Position numbers and translations under genes: made by a program. This document shows positions 44,050 through 56,189 of a stretch of DNA of 64,000 nt, piece after piece. The stretch is taken from positions 1,757,939 through 1,821,938 of the forward strand of contig NW_022985553.1 in NCBI RefSeq assembly GCF_010093815.1, written 5' to 3'. Source of the DNA: Pseudovirgaria hyperparasitica. Taxonomy: Eukaryota > Ascomycota > Dothideomycetes > Acrospermales > Acrospermaceae. Numbering within the stretch: position 1 is the stretch's first letter; the number at the start of each line of letters is the position of its first letter. Below the pieces are notes generated by a model, which was not told the DNA's origin, made no database searches, and saw only the letters and a program-made list of their open reading frames with translations.

Positions 44050-47000
44050 GATCTATGTCTCTTTCACCTTCTTCCTTTTAGGCGGCCGTTCTCGGCGCCG
44101 AACTATACTAAAAAACATCGAATCGCCGTACTTTAGTATAATTCTCTACGATTCCGCGGCTTCCTTTGCTAATCGCTACTTATATACTAACATCGCTACT
44201 TTGCTAATGTTTATTATAGGTTCCCAAGTATCTTCGTTAGGATTATATCCTTTCTAATGAATTTTATATAGCTATATACTATCTTCGGCGCGTTACTAGC
44301 TAAGTATCTACTTAACTTTATAGATATCTATACCTTCTTACGTAACTACTTTATATAGTATCTATTTAGAATAATCTAGTAATAATAAGGTATAAAATGG
44401 CTCGAGAAGCGTAATATAGAATATATTATATATCTTTAACGTAGGAGGGAGTTATAACTCGTACGCCTAGTCATTAATTACACGAGTAATCTTATATAGA
44501 CCTATTATTATATAGTTAAGCTTCTTCTTTAGCCTAATACTACGAATATTCTTGCTATTTAGTAAAACTTTATCCCTAACATTAAAGATCATAGGTTTTC
44601 TACCCTTATCATAGTACGATTTACTATAATTCGTAGCATCTTATAGTAACTTTATAACGCTTCTTTACGTTTAGAATAGTTCTATAGTAATTTCTATTAC
44701 TTTAACGTTAGATCATTCTACTTTAAACTAAGTCCCTAAGAACTACATATTATGGTTCCGACCGAAGTTTACTTCGAACGGACTTACGTAGGTTAACGTA
44801 TATCGGCTATTATTATACGCGAATTCCGCGATATAGACTAACCTTACCTAGTTATCCTACTTATAGTTATAATATACGCGTAAATACGCCTCGACTATCT
44901 GATTCTACCGCTCCGTCTATCTATCTATTTATAGGTGGAATATAGTACTAAGTTTCCGCTTGATTCCTAGCGTATAGTAGAAATCCTTCTAAAATTTAGA
45001 CGTTATCTACGGACCTCTATCCGAAACTATACTATTTAGTATACTATAGAGCCGGACTACGTCACGGAGTAGTATATCTATAAGATCCGGTGCTTGGATT
45101 ATCTTCTTTATAGGGATGTAGTATAATATCTTCGTAAATCTATCTAGAACTATAAGTAAACTATTATAAATATGCCTAGAATACTTACTTAGGGGCAGAT
45201 CTATAATAAAATCCATCGATAATTCCTTCTATGCCTCCTTTAGCATAGGTAATAGCCTTAATTTGCTATATAGTAAGTATCTATATACTTTTATATACTG
45301 GTAAACGTTATACGTTTTTATGTAGTCTTTTATATATTTATAAAGACCCGGCTAGTCGTACGTCCTTCGGATTAAATCGACCGTTCTTATAACGCTAAAG
45401 TACCCTACTAACGCGTAATCGTACTATTCCCTTAAAATATCGATTCGCAAGCCGCCTTCCGGTATATAGAGTCGGCCTTAGAAGTAGATCGCGTCTAATC
45501 GTCGTTCCTACCTTAATAACCATAGCGGATCTACAGCGCTTCCTTTTATGCTTATGACTTTCTTTACTAATATATCGGAATTCTAGGTAGATTTAATTAA
45601 GTCTTCGAGGGTTTTCTTAGTTTCTTAGACGTTTATTTAGATTACTTAATACCCGCTCTAATTCCCGCGGAGAATCGCCGAAAGTGTTCTAGCTTCTAGT
45701 ATTCTATTAGATAACTAGTCTTATAGTATCTAAAGTATAGCATAGTCTAAATTACACCGACTATCTACGTCATTCTATAACGATTTCTTATAATCTTTAC
45801 GCCGCGATAGAGGATTAGCTTTATTCTCTCTTCTAGCTTTATATAAGATTTTAAAGTTAAATATTAACATCTACTTAGCCTAACGTACTTATCGGCGATT
45901 AAGGACCTTAGTCGATATAAAGTAACGTAGATTTATATAATCTAATAACAATTCGATCTAATATACGGAGCCTTCTAAATAATATTACCATTACTTAAAA
46001 CTCTTAACGATTACGAGTAGTTCCTAGTCGTGCGTGTTATAACGCGTCTCTATATCCGCTATTTTACGGGAAAAGAAAGCGACCGAGTGCCAGTACACCT
46101 TGTCTTTCGCATCTTTATATGGTTAACTAATAATTCTAGTAATTATAAATCCTAACGCGTTAGTTTTAACCCGAATATACTTCTCGGGATTAAAATACCT
46201 AAGAATCGGCGTAGTTATAAAGTAATTCTTTAATGATTGGAACGTATCTCGCGCTTCCGGCGTTAATAATATCTTAACCGACTTAGCTTTACGCTATACT
46301 CGCCTACCTATAGGGATTTTACCGCTATTCTCTATAAGTTTATTAAGCGGCGCCGCAATTCGTAAGAAGCCTATAATGAATTTATAATAATAGTTTACGA
46401 AACCTATAAATGTTCTAATTTAACGTATAGTAGTAGGTTCTAGCCATTCCATGATGGTCTTTACACGCTCCGGCTCTATTTTTAGGCCGCCATATGTCAT
46501 AATAAAGCCGAGAAACCTAACTTCTTATTAGTAAAACTTGCATTTAGATAATTTTACGTAGAGTTTATACTACCTTAGACGATTTAGTACCGATTTCACG
46601 TATTCTTTATGATCCTATATACTATTAGAGTAAATTAGTATATTATCGAGATAAACTACGTAAATTACGTCAAGTAATTCTACGAGTATAGTATTAATAT
46701 ATCCTTAAAACGCTCCTAGCGCATTTATTAGCCCGAATAGCATAATAGTATACTTAAAATAACCATATCTAGTCCGAAATGCGGTTTTCCACTTATCTCC
46801 GTAACGAATTTAAAGCCGGTAATATACATCTCGTAAATCTAGCTTCGTAAAGTACTTTACCTTCGTTAATTAGTCTAAAGATTTACTAACTAGCGGTAAT
46901 AGGTAACGATTCTTCTTAGTCACCGTATTTAGTATCTAATAGTTAACGCATAGACGTAAACTTCCGTCTTTCTTCTTCACGAAGAGAATAGGTATACTAG

Positions 47001-49100
47001 CCGATGATATACTACGACGTATCTAGCCTCTTTTAAGGTATTCTTTAATATATTTATAAAGAACTTTAAGTTCTAGTCTCGAAAGTAGGTAAAGTAGGCT
47101 ATAAGGGACGTCTACTCCCTCTTCGAGCTCGATCTTTAGCTTATATAGCCCGTGATTAGGGAGAAGTAACGCATCTCCTACCGAAAACATATCTACATAC
47201 TACGAATATACGTTAGGTAGCGTATCTTCGCCCCGATTATTACTATTATTCTCGTCTTTATCGACGATCGATAAGGACGTAAGATAGATTAGCGATAATC
47301 GGGTCCGCACGGCGAGGTTCCATGCCTCCTTACTAATAGTTATAACTTACTAGTATAATTTACTACGGTATTATCGGAACGTTAATGTCTTCTTCTAAAA
47401 ATCAAGGATAGGGTTTAGACGTCTAAGCTAAGGCATCCCTAGAATTATATTCTATTAGGTAATATTAGCCACGATAAATTTATTAGACATCTACTATTTT
47501 ATTATCTTCGAGTCATGAACTTCGTAATTCGTTATAGCTTTACCTAAAGTTCTAACTTTATGTCTATTAACTACGATAGTTCGGCTAACTTTACCGAGAT
47601 CGTACGATAATCTATACTCCTTTACGAGAATCGACGAAATATAGTTATCTTCTATACTAGTATCTACGAGGGCCTATATAGTTTTATTACCATTTACTAT
47701 AGATAACGATACTTTTAGTAATATTAGGTCTTTACTCGCCGGAAGGCGCTACGGCTCCTCCTAAGTATATATAATTTAGCTAAGAACGCGGTTAGGTCTC
47801 GTGTACTAGCCTATTCTTTTTTTAGATTCTTATAGTTAGGCGAAATATATCCTATTTCTCTATACTTATAGTAACGAAGTGCGCTATAATCCTACTATTT
47901 TACGATAGGCGTTATATTTAAGCCTATACCTTATCCTTTTCCGTGTTAAGAAGCACCGCCTCGATTATTTCGGTATCCTCTTAACGCGTTTCTACCCCGA
48001 TTTACACTCTTCTAGCACTAATCGTAGTAAGGTTACTCTTAATCGAATATATTCGATCGACCTCGTTTCTAACCCGTATAGGGTTCGTCGGTTTTACCTA
48101 GAGAGCCGCGTTTCTTAAGGATGCGGTAGCATTTATTAGCTTTCTTCTCTAATTCGTATAGATAGTTAAAACTTAATAATACTATTCCTAGTCTTTCGCG
48201 GATTAACGGAAGTAGTACTTCGCGAAACTAGAATATACGAATATTTTCCTATAGCGTAGGAATATTATCCTATAGGTTTTAGAGGTATTATAGTAGTTAA
48301 GTAGGTATCTAGTTCGGTCGTTATACCACGCTTCTTAACTTAGATAGTGCCTTTCTTTTACGTTCTCTATCCGTTCCGAGGGTGTTTAGTATAAATATAG
48401 CTAAATATTCCTAGGTTATCGTAGATAGTGGCTATACTTTCTTCTGTCTATCCTATTAATCGCGGGATTATAAGCCTAGGTATCGTTCTCCGAACGAAAT
48501 GCGTTATACTTTAGTAGAAAAGAGTAGAGAGTTATCGAGGAAGTACTTTTCGTAGTCTCTCTTCTAGTCTTTCTACTCCTTTTAGTTCTTCCCTATAAAT
48601 ATAGTTAGGTCTTTAGGTTTTAGTACACCTAGAGAAGGAGTAGGGTAAATCGGCAACGAAGCGGTCGGGTATACGGTGGATTATCGCAACTCTAATGGTA
48701 GGTAAACTAATTCCGCCTAAATTGGTGTAGGAAGTCGTCCACCTACTATCGTTCGGCGTAGTTCTTTAAGAGACTCCTTAAGTTCTTATCTCTTTACGAG
48801 GAGTTTCGTGCGTTCTACCTATTCTTTAAGAGTTTAAATCTCTCGAGCCTAATTCGCGACGTATTCCTAAAGTTCGGCGATGGTTTATTATAATACCTCG
48901 CGTAGCTCCGCCACGACTCGTTATCCGGCTTTATATTATTAGAAGTTACTCGGCGTATCTACTATTTCTTCGTCTAAAAGCTCCGTGATTCAGTCTAATA
49001 TTTCCACTTCTCGGTTAGAAACGGCCGGGATTAATACCGATTATAGAGGATCTCTATTATTTAATATAGTGTTACTTATCCGTATAGTGGATCGTGTCGA
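44050..49100 (-). pseudogene. Gyp-4 gag-pol relic
   Basis: Minus strand. The integrase core at 45007-45216 is an open stretch starting M-D-F-I-I-D-L-P and ending S-D-R-G-P (first and second catalytic Asp). RT lies at about 46350-47100; its active-site box at 46642-46653 reads Y-L-D-N, one RIP change from YLDD. A CCHC-like and gag region follows toward 48900. Interrupted by many TAA/TAG. Confidence 0.8.
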
Positions 49101-49158
49101 TCTTCTCGGTTCTAGTTAGACTATCTTAACTATAGTACTATATAGGGAGTAATTCGAA

Positions 49159-49386
49159 TGTAAGAATAGGGTTATTAAATAGTAGTATAGTTAGATAGAA
49201 TAATAGGGTGTATTCTATCACAGAATAAATTACTACCGAACCCTTTCGGTAGGAATCCGAGAGTATATATATAAAGAGACGCCGATCTATCTAGCACGTA
49301 ACTATTTACCGCCCTTTACGTCACCTCCTAACCCTGTTAGCTAAGGTACGTGTAGGTCGGGTCCTGCCTAAGGCTAAGTCCTAACA
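49159..49386 (-). repeat. Gyp-4 5' LTR, 228 bp
   Basis: Keeps TG at its start and CCTAACA at its end, less eroded than the 3' LTR. Confidence 0.85.
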
Positions 49387-49391
49387 AGTAA

Positions 49392-51830
49392 GCTCATGTT
49401 TAAGCCGGTACGATAATTCACTAGTTTAGGCGACCGGGTATATAATAAAGCCTATATAGTAGATGGTTAGTAGGATATACACGCTACTATTCTAGATAGT
49501 ACTATCGTTATCCCTATTATTTTATCTTCGGATAAGACGAACCTTACTAACTATATTAGTAATAGAGTAGCATGGCTAGTCTACCTATCTATTTATAATC
49601 TACTACTAAACGTCCACTTATCTAGGAGTCTACTATTATTTCTACTACTTACTCTATTACTAGTAGTTAAGCTAGAAACGGTAGCGAATCGCTTTATATT
49701 CCATTAGATTATAAGTAAAGTTCTAGCCTATATATCCGCCTATAATAGAGTCGTTAACTATACTAATCATTATATAGCGTTATAGACTATATAGAGTACT
49801 AGAGTATTAGTATTATATACCGATGGCGGCTCGCGTAAGTACTATCCGCGTTTAGCTTTATATATTATAGATTTTCCGGAGTAGGTACTTATCACGGGTG
49901 TATCCTATCGGTATGCATATCTAACATATATAGTCCCTAGTAATAGACGACAGTATCTACGAGAAGCCATTACTAGTATATAGGAGTTCCGTATATACTC
50001 GTCGTTATAGGAATAGATTTACCGTATATATCGTGAGTTAATAACTAATAGCCATAGTAGCGAGTACACTAGTAGTAAGATAGATAATAGGATAAGTATA
50101 CCTAGTGTCTTATCGTTTTCGTCGACGTCTTTCGCGCTAGTAGTATAGGGCTATTATATTCGCTAATCGGTTAAGAGTCGGTATTCTAGTAGGTGGATAG
50201 AGCCATTAGATAATTTCGCCTAGTTACTTACTAGAGTTAATATATACCGCGCGGTCGCTCTGGACATTCTACATCAACTATATAAGGGCATATTAGAACA
50301 CACGTTTAATTAGATAGTCTTATATATTATTAATTAAGAGCGTACGGGACATAAGTTAAAGGGTATATTTACTAGTATACCCCCTATAGAACGAGTAAAG
50401 AAGGCAATTAATAAGCGATTCGCGTCTATTAGGGCATTCGGTCGTTATAACCCACTTACGTATATAACTTTAGTAATATAATAGACGGGGGCGATGTTTA
50501 AGCGTATACTAGTAGTGTTTATAGTCGCGTTTAAACCGCTCCTATATTATAATCGACACTTCCTAAGCGTAGTACGGGCGGTTATTAATATATATATATT
50601 AGCGGCGTACTATACGCATAATACGCAGACACTAGTATACTTAGAAGAGGCTATATTACGCTTAGACGACCTGAAATACTAGTTTACACCATATCGTGGA
50701 GACAAATCGGAGGATAATCATTTTAACTTTCCGAAGTTCCATATATTATCGCACCTAGTTAATACTATTAAATACCATGGTTCGTTATATCTAATATCGG
50801 TAGAGCTACTAGAGTAATCTTATATCGTAGTAAAGGAATTATATCGAGGTTTAAACAAGAGGGAGACGTTTCTATAGTAGATGCTAGTAGTAGACACACG
50901 CACGACGAATACTAAAATCTCTAGTAGTATAGAGGTGGCGGCTAGTACTAGTATATTAGTGGCCCCTAGCCTAGAGTAGCTCGATAATACACGTAAGCTA
51001 GTTAGCTAGCGGCGTATTCTAAAGAAGCCACGCTAGAGTAAATATACACTCTACGTCTTATAGAGCCATAGACTATCTATATTCTACTAGACTACCGTTA
51101 GCAACCTCTATAACGTATATAGTAGTAGTTTTATATTACTTAATACGGTTATACCCTTTATACGCAACTATTATAATTAGCTTATTAGGGATAATATATT
51201 AAAAGGTGCGAATATCGAACGTATTAAAAAGGACCCTTCGTGGGCACGGGTCCTTCCTATCTATATATATAAGACTATGTACGTGCCGATATAACTAGAT
51301 AGAGACATATCTATAGAGGCCTTCGACCCGATTCGGGTAAGGTATACCCGTAACTAGAAAAAGAGTGGTAAGGCTAGGGAGGATTATATAATAGTATAGG
51401 AGTTTAATAAGGGTAGTAACTACCTTAACGGGAAGCGGGTTAGTAAAGTCCGTATATTTCTAGAGGTATATAATATAGAGAGTATCGACGTAACTAGTGG
51501 TATAGCGGCGCGATTTCTAGGTACGTTAGTTAAACTACTTAATAACTCGGGTAGAGGTAATATTAATACTATTAGTAGCCTTATACCATTACGTATAGCG
51601 GGTTAAAGGTCTAGTAATAAGACTCGTATGATAGATAGGTTCCGTGTCTATAAGCTAGAGTATATCCTACGCCCTATATAGGTTATATTACGTTAGTTAG
51701 TTATAGATAGTTTATTCTAGTTAAACACGTATAGTAATTAGGGGATCTATAATAAGGTATATAACCTAGACTTCTAGGCTATGAATAGACGAAACGTAAC
51801 CGTAGCGTTAAAACACGGGCGCGTATCATA
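49392..51830 (+). pseudogene. Plavaka-type (CACTA-like) transposase, core and C-terminal part
   Basis: The frame shows the hallmark blocks in order: V-I-P-I-I-L-S-S-D-K-T-N-L-T (about 49515-49560), Y-P-R-L-A-L-Y-I-I-D-F-P-E (about 49840), D-I-L-H-Q-L-Y-K-G-I-L-E-H (about 50260-50300), then F-H-I-L-S-H-L-V-N and Y-R-G-L-N-K-R-E near 50730-50870. The second catalytic Asp sits in the D-I-L-H-Q block. An open 62-codon stretch lies at 50494-50682. Breaks are TAA/TAG. The N-terminal part is at 41620-42036 on the other side of Gyp-4; the gene was intact when Gyp-4 entered. Confidence 0.8.
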
Positions 51831-51844
51831 AGTCTATCGCTATC

Positions 51845-51895
51845 TACCGCCGCCTACCGTAGTATACCGGTATATGCCGGCATATAGCGGAAGTT
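51845..51895. repeat. CCGG-rich subterminal-like repeats
   Basis: Short units of the type GTATACCGG/GTATGCCGG follow the transposase end, as subterminal repeats of CACTA-like elements do. No terminal inverted repeat could be fixed by eye. Confidence 0.35.
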
Positions 51896-53125
51896 ATAGT
51901 TTATATATAGTAGCACTTGATAGTCGTATCCTACACTAGGATATCTCTAAGGAATAATTATAGTTTATTACGATCGGTTCTATAAAAGGCTTATATTTAA
52001 TAACTATCTATAATTTCAGCTAAGGAGTATCTAGGGATACACCTCCTTATTACCTAATAATTACTAGCTAGTATAAAAACTCCACGCCTCTAAAAGGGGC
52101 ATATAGAACTTAAAGGATCCTTATTCACGGGTAGAACTAGACGCGGATAGCATTAACCTAATATAGATAGATTATATACATTAATACCCTAAAATCCGAA
52201 CTATATCTCTAGGCCCACTAGACCTAGCTCGCATCTAATCCTAATATTTTCGTTATTCGCGTTTATACCTTATTAGATGCCGGGCATATAACGAGTCTAT
52301 GGTTAAGTAAGTATTAGGTACGTGACGAGTCTATTAATAAATAAGTACCGGGTATATAACAAGTCTATATAAATAAGTATAAATAAGTGTATACCGGGTA
52401 TGTAACGCTCTTACCAGGGAAACGTCTTCCTTAAGTATCTCCCCCTTCTAATATTTCTCCTCCTCTTCCTTTATTCTTTTCCTAGCCTTATAAGTATAGT
52501 TAGACTTACATCGCTATATTATCGATATATATATTCTTATATAGACTATTAGAAACTACGGTAACTAGATGTACGTTCTTATAATAGATAAATATACCGT
52601 ACTAATACGTCGCATTATTCGTGTTTAATATAAGGGTTTACTACTATAATCATTCGTCGTTACGCTCGTCTATCTCTTCTTAATAATAGTACTAATTAAT
52701 AACGACCTATTATAGAGATAATAGTTAGTATTACGTACTTCTCTTAAATATTTATATATTAATATCGCATGAGCACATGCTTCGCGGAGGTCCTCTATCC
52801 TTCCCTTAAGCTACCTAGACTATCCCCTAATTACTAAAAACTCTTATATCTAACTATTTCTACTATTTATTCCTCGGTTCTACTCGTTAGGCTTCGAACG
52901 ATAGTAAACCATAATAGGTTAGTAGTTATCTATATTTCGTGTACGCCGAGTTAGCATACCTAAATATAATAGATAATAGTGTATTTATAATAGTATATAC
53001 TAGATCTTATAGTATTCCTCTTTAGTAGTAGATCCACGTGGTCGTAAAGACGGCCTACTATCCTATCGTACCTATATACTACGCTACTCTTTTATCGTAT
53101 ATAGACGGTATTACTAGAGTAGGGC
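51896..53125. other. AT-rich region with irregular CCGGGTATATAAC repeats
   Basis: At 52255-52400, four irregular copies of a (GTA)CCGGGTATATAACgAGTCTAT unit alternate with AAATAAGT runs. No gene is identified; a weak plus frame at 52600-53000 may be the start of the next relic. Confidence 0.4.
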
Positions 53126-53129
53126 CATC

Positions 53130-54370
53130 GCCCGGTAAACTTAACGTTATATATAGAGTATTATATATTTAATGTCGTTATTTTACGTGCTCTATATTAG
53201 TACGGGATCGGATGCCGGCCGTATGTTTCCCCGCCTCCATTAAATTAACGAGTTATTACCGAAAACCATGTAGACTACTCACGTTAATGTAGCCGTAACG
53301 TACGTATTATACCTACGCCTATTATATAGTATATATATCTTATCTCTCTATTACCCTAGTAATATATACTATTCCCTATTCTATCTACCTATGGCTACGT
53401 CCGGCCAGCCGCAAATAAATAGCCGAGTAGAAGCGAGTCTCGACCTACTTCATATATTCAGAGCGTCCGACAGGTAGAAACTTCGGGTACACATAGAAGA
53501 GTTAATTTAGGAGGAATTTACTAGCCTATTACTAAACCTACATAGTAAGAAAGTAAAGGACTACTATATAAAATAAGAGCATTACCTACAGATAGTCGCG
53601 GATAAATGTATATTTATTAATAGTAGTTATACTATTTCACGGGTAGATACCATATATTAACTTAATACTATATTCTTGGTATTTACGCGTAACTGGCGGC
53701 GGTTAGCTAAATACCATTATATACGTTAAAACGATACCCCGGGCTAGACGAGCCGTCGTGATATTATATATACCCTACGAACCCGCCTAATATATCTAGC
53801 TAACCTAGTTATTTAACCGTTAGACTACTAGTATCTATATCTCCTAAGGTAGCCGTACCGCCGTGTTATATATATATGCCTATAGTCCTTATCCGCGATC
53901 GTACTCGGGTTACCCTAGTACTAATAACGGCTATATAGAATGGCACGACGCCGTCAAATATTAAGGGTGTAAAAATACGCGATATAGTAGGTCTTAGTAT
54001 AAATAAACTATTAGAATTTATTAGCTCGTCTATAGATATACTAGAGGATATAGGTGGTTATAGGTATGGTCGCGTCTACCTAGAGTACCCGATCCCACCG
54101 AGCGAGTTAAGTAATATAATCCTTTATAAGGATAGTTTAGACTAGGTATTATAGTAGGCTATTAAATAGGCACTAGGCTTAGGACTAGATCGGGTGGTTT
54201 TCCGCGTGGGCGATATAAACGGTATATTTAGAAGCCTACTATAACGTGTTAACTATAATCTAACTATATAGGAACGTTGCGCTATGAGTATAGTAGCGGG
54301 ATTCATCCGTCTAGCGCGCGTAGGTAAGCTCGAGATATATATACGCCGATAGATATTAGTATATATCGAT
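53130..54370 (+). pseudogene. unknown RIP-mutated protein relic(s)
   Basis: Two plus-strand frames broken only by TAA/TAG. The first (to about 53860) has G-S-D-A-G-R-M-F-P-R-L-H, S-G-Q-P-Q-I-N-S-R-V-E-A-S-L-D-L-L and I-E-E-L-I-*-E-E-F. The second (53930-54370) has I-R-D-I-V-G-L-S-I-N-K-L-L-E-F-I and V-Y-L-E-Y-P-I-P-P-S-E-L. I know neither family. They follow the Plavaka transposase on the same strand and could be a partner gene of a transposon. Confidence 0.45.
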
Positions 54371-54374
54371 ATAT

Positions 54375-54440
54375 TATAACTACTAAGCGGTGTATACCGA
54401 TGTATGCCGGTATATCCGGTATATACCGGTATAATACCGT
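54375..54440. repeat. cluster of TATACCGG/TATGCCGG units
   Basis: About six short units in 65 bp, similar to those at 51845-51895 and in the LINE 3' UTR at 29165-29225. Confidence 0.45.
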
Positions 54441-55679
54441 CGCTCTTCCGTGGATATAATACTATTTATATATCTTAGGTTTTCGGTTATTAGTTATATA
54501 TAGTATTATATATATGGCGGATACCTTACTAGATTTAGGTCTTTCGTCGATAGTATATAGGTACGCCCTAGTCCACTTAATATAGACGTAGTCGACGCTT
54601 TACCTACTTAAACGATAGATATTAATAACGACGCGACTAGTATATTTATCTATTATATTATTAGCTAGCTAACGTTATATTAGGAGAGTCGAGCGCCGCC
54701 GTCCCGCCTACTCTATCTATCGATATTAACATGCTAGCGATTATAACCCAATCGCCTTACGAATCGATATATAATACTAGTATACTCGAGAGTTCGAGCG
54801 AACGTATAAAAGTCTAATATTATATACTATTTAGGGCCGGGGAGGAAGCGCCTACCGGCGTAGTAGTTATTAAGGCGATAGTAGAAGTCTATATATAACT
54901 AGATATACTAAGTCCGCCTCCTTCTTATATGGTCCTATCGCTAGATAATATTACTAGTTTTAACATTATAGAAGAGGAGTTTATAGACACGAACCCATGA
55001 ATATCGGTATAACATTGGCTCGATAGTACGTATTATAGTATAAGGCAAGTTATATTTAAGCGGTAGTTAGACACGTACGCTAGTATACTAACGGATATAT
55101 AGTATCTCTACCATGAATAGAATAGGCAAGGCATAGCTAGTAATATCTTACTATCTAGAAGAGATAGTTACCGTAGAATTTGGGAGATAGGCTCGGCGTC
55201 TATAGTATTAGTATATTAGACGGTTAAACTTTTATATAATACTATTTACTTATACCTATATTCACCTAAGCCCTAATTCGATAGCCTTCTATAACGTACT
55301 ATATACTCGGTCGGTAAGCTACTAGACTTATATAATAGTAGCATACTACCCTACTTTATATACTACTTAAGCTACTATTACTTTAGCCTACGTTAATCTT
55401 AGCTTCCTTTAGTCGTCCCTATATTATAAAAGAAAACTTCTATAAACCTTTCCTCTACTTATCTTGGTTTTTAAACCTAAATCTTACCTTCTATACTTTA
55501 TTCCGTGTTAATCACGACTATATACGAACGCTACGTTAAACTCGACTCTATTAACCCTTAAGGTCTATTCTATATAATAGTTAACGAGGTCATATTTATA
55601 GTTCATAATATGGATTAAGAACTCGTTATATTCGGCGATGTTTAGGACTAGTCTACGCTTAACGTAATTAAGCCTTATG
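54441..55679. other. AT-rich region, contents not identified
   Basis: RIP-type DNA. A plus frame from an ATG near 54514 (M-A-D-T-L-L-D-L-G-L-S-S) has frequent TAA/TAG and no recognised motif. Nothing else can be supported. Confidence 0.4.
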
Positions 55680-56003
55680 TTTAAGCCGAGTCTCACGTTT
55701 AAGTCGAGCCTTACGTTTAAGTTAAGCCTTATACTTAAGTCGAGCCTTACGTTTAAGCCGAGCCTTACGTTTAAGTCGAGTCTCACGCTTAAGCTAATCC
55801 TTATATTTAAGCCGAGCCTTACGCTTAAGCCGATCCTTACGTTTAAGCCGAGCCTTACGTTTAAGCCGATCCTTATATTTAAGTCGAGCCTTACGTTTAA
55901 GCCAATCCTTATATTTAAGCCGATCCTTACGTTTAAGCCGAGCCTTACGTTTAAGCCGAGCCTTACGTTTAAGCCGAGCCTTACGCTTAAGTCGAAGCTT
56001 ACG
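55680..56003. repeat. 18-bp minisatellite, 18 units
   Basis: Tandem units of TTTAAGCCGAGCCTTACG and RIP-type variants; 324 bp is exactly 18 x 18. Being a multiple of three it leaves long open frames on both strands (six-residue repeats V-R-L-G-L-N on minus, F-K-P-S-L-T on plus). Which strand, if any, was coding is unclear. Confidence 0.85.
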
Positions 56004-56189
56004 ATACGACTACCATCTCGACCGATAATAAACCACTCGTCTTTAGTATACTTACTAGTAACTACCGTCCTAACGACGAGTATAAACTCAAGAAGGTCCA
56101 AAGTAGTAAGGCTCCCGTTCCTACTTATACTACCTATTAGATCTCTCTTATATAGGGCGATCTATAGTTAACCTTTAGAAATATCTATA

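Larger units (their letters stand above)
42037..49386 (-). mobile_element. Gyp-4: full-length Ty3/gypsy element of another family, 7350 bp
   Basis: LTRs of 224 and 228 bp (42037-42260, 49159-49386) begin TGTAAGAATAGGG and end CCTAATA/CCTAACA; perfect TSDs AGTAA (42032-42036, 49387-49391). The polypurine tract beside the left LTR (GAGGGAAGGGATAAT on minus) sets the orientation. Inserted into the Plavaka transposase gene. Confidence 0.9.

Noticed and set aside
55680-56003. CRISPR-like array
   Set aside because: Units are contiguous with no spacers, in a fungal genome; it is a minisatellite.
55565-56171. Long open frames on both strands (178 and 164 codons)
   Set aside because: They are produced by the 18-bp minisatellite; amino acid repeats on both strands show no real protein.
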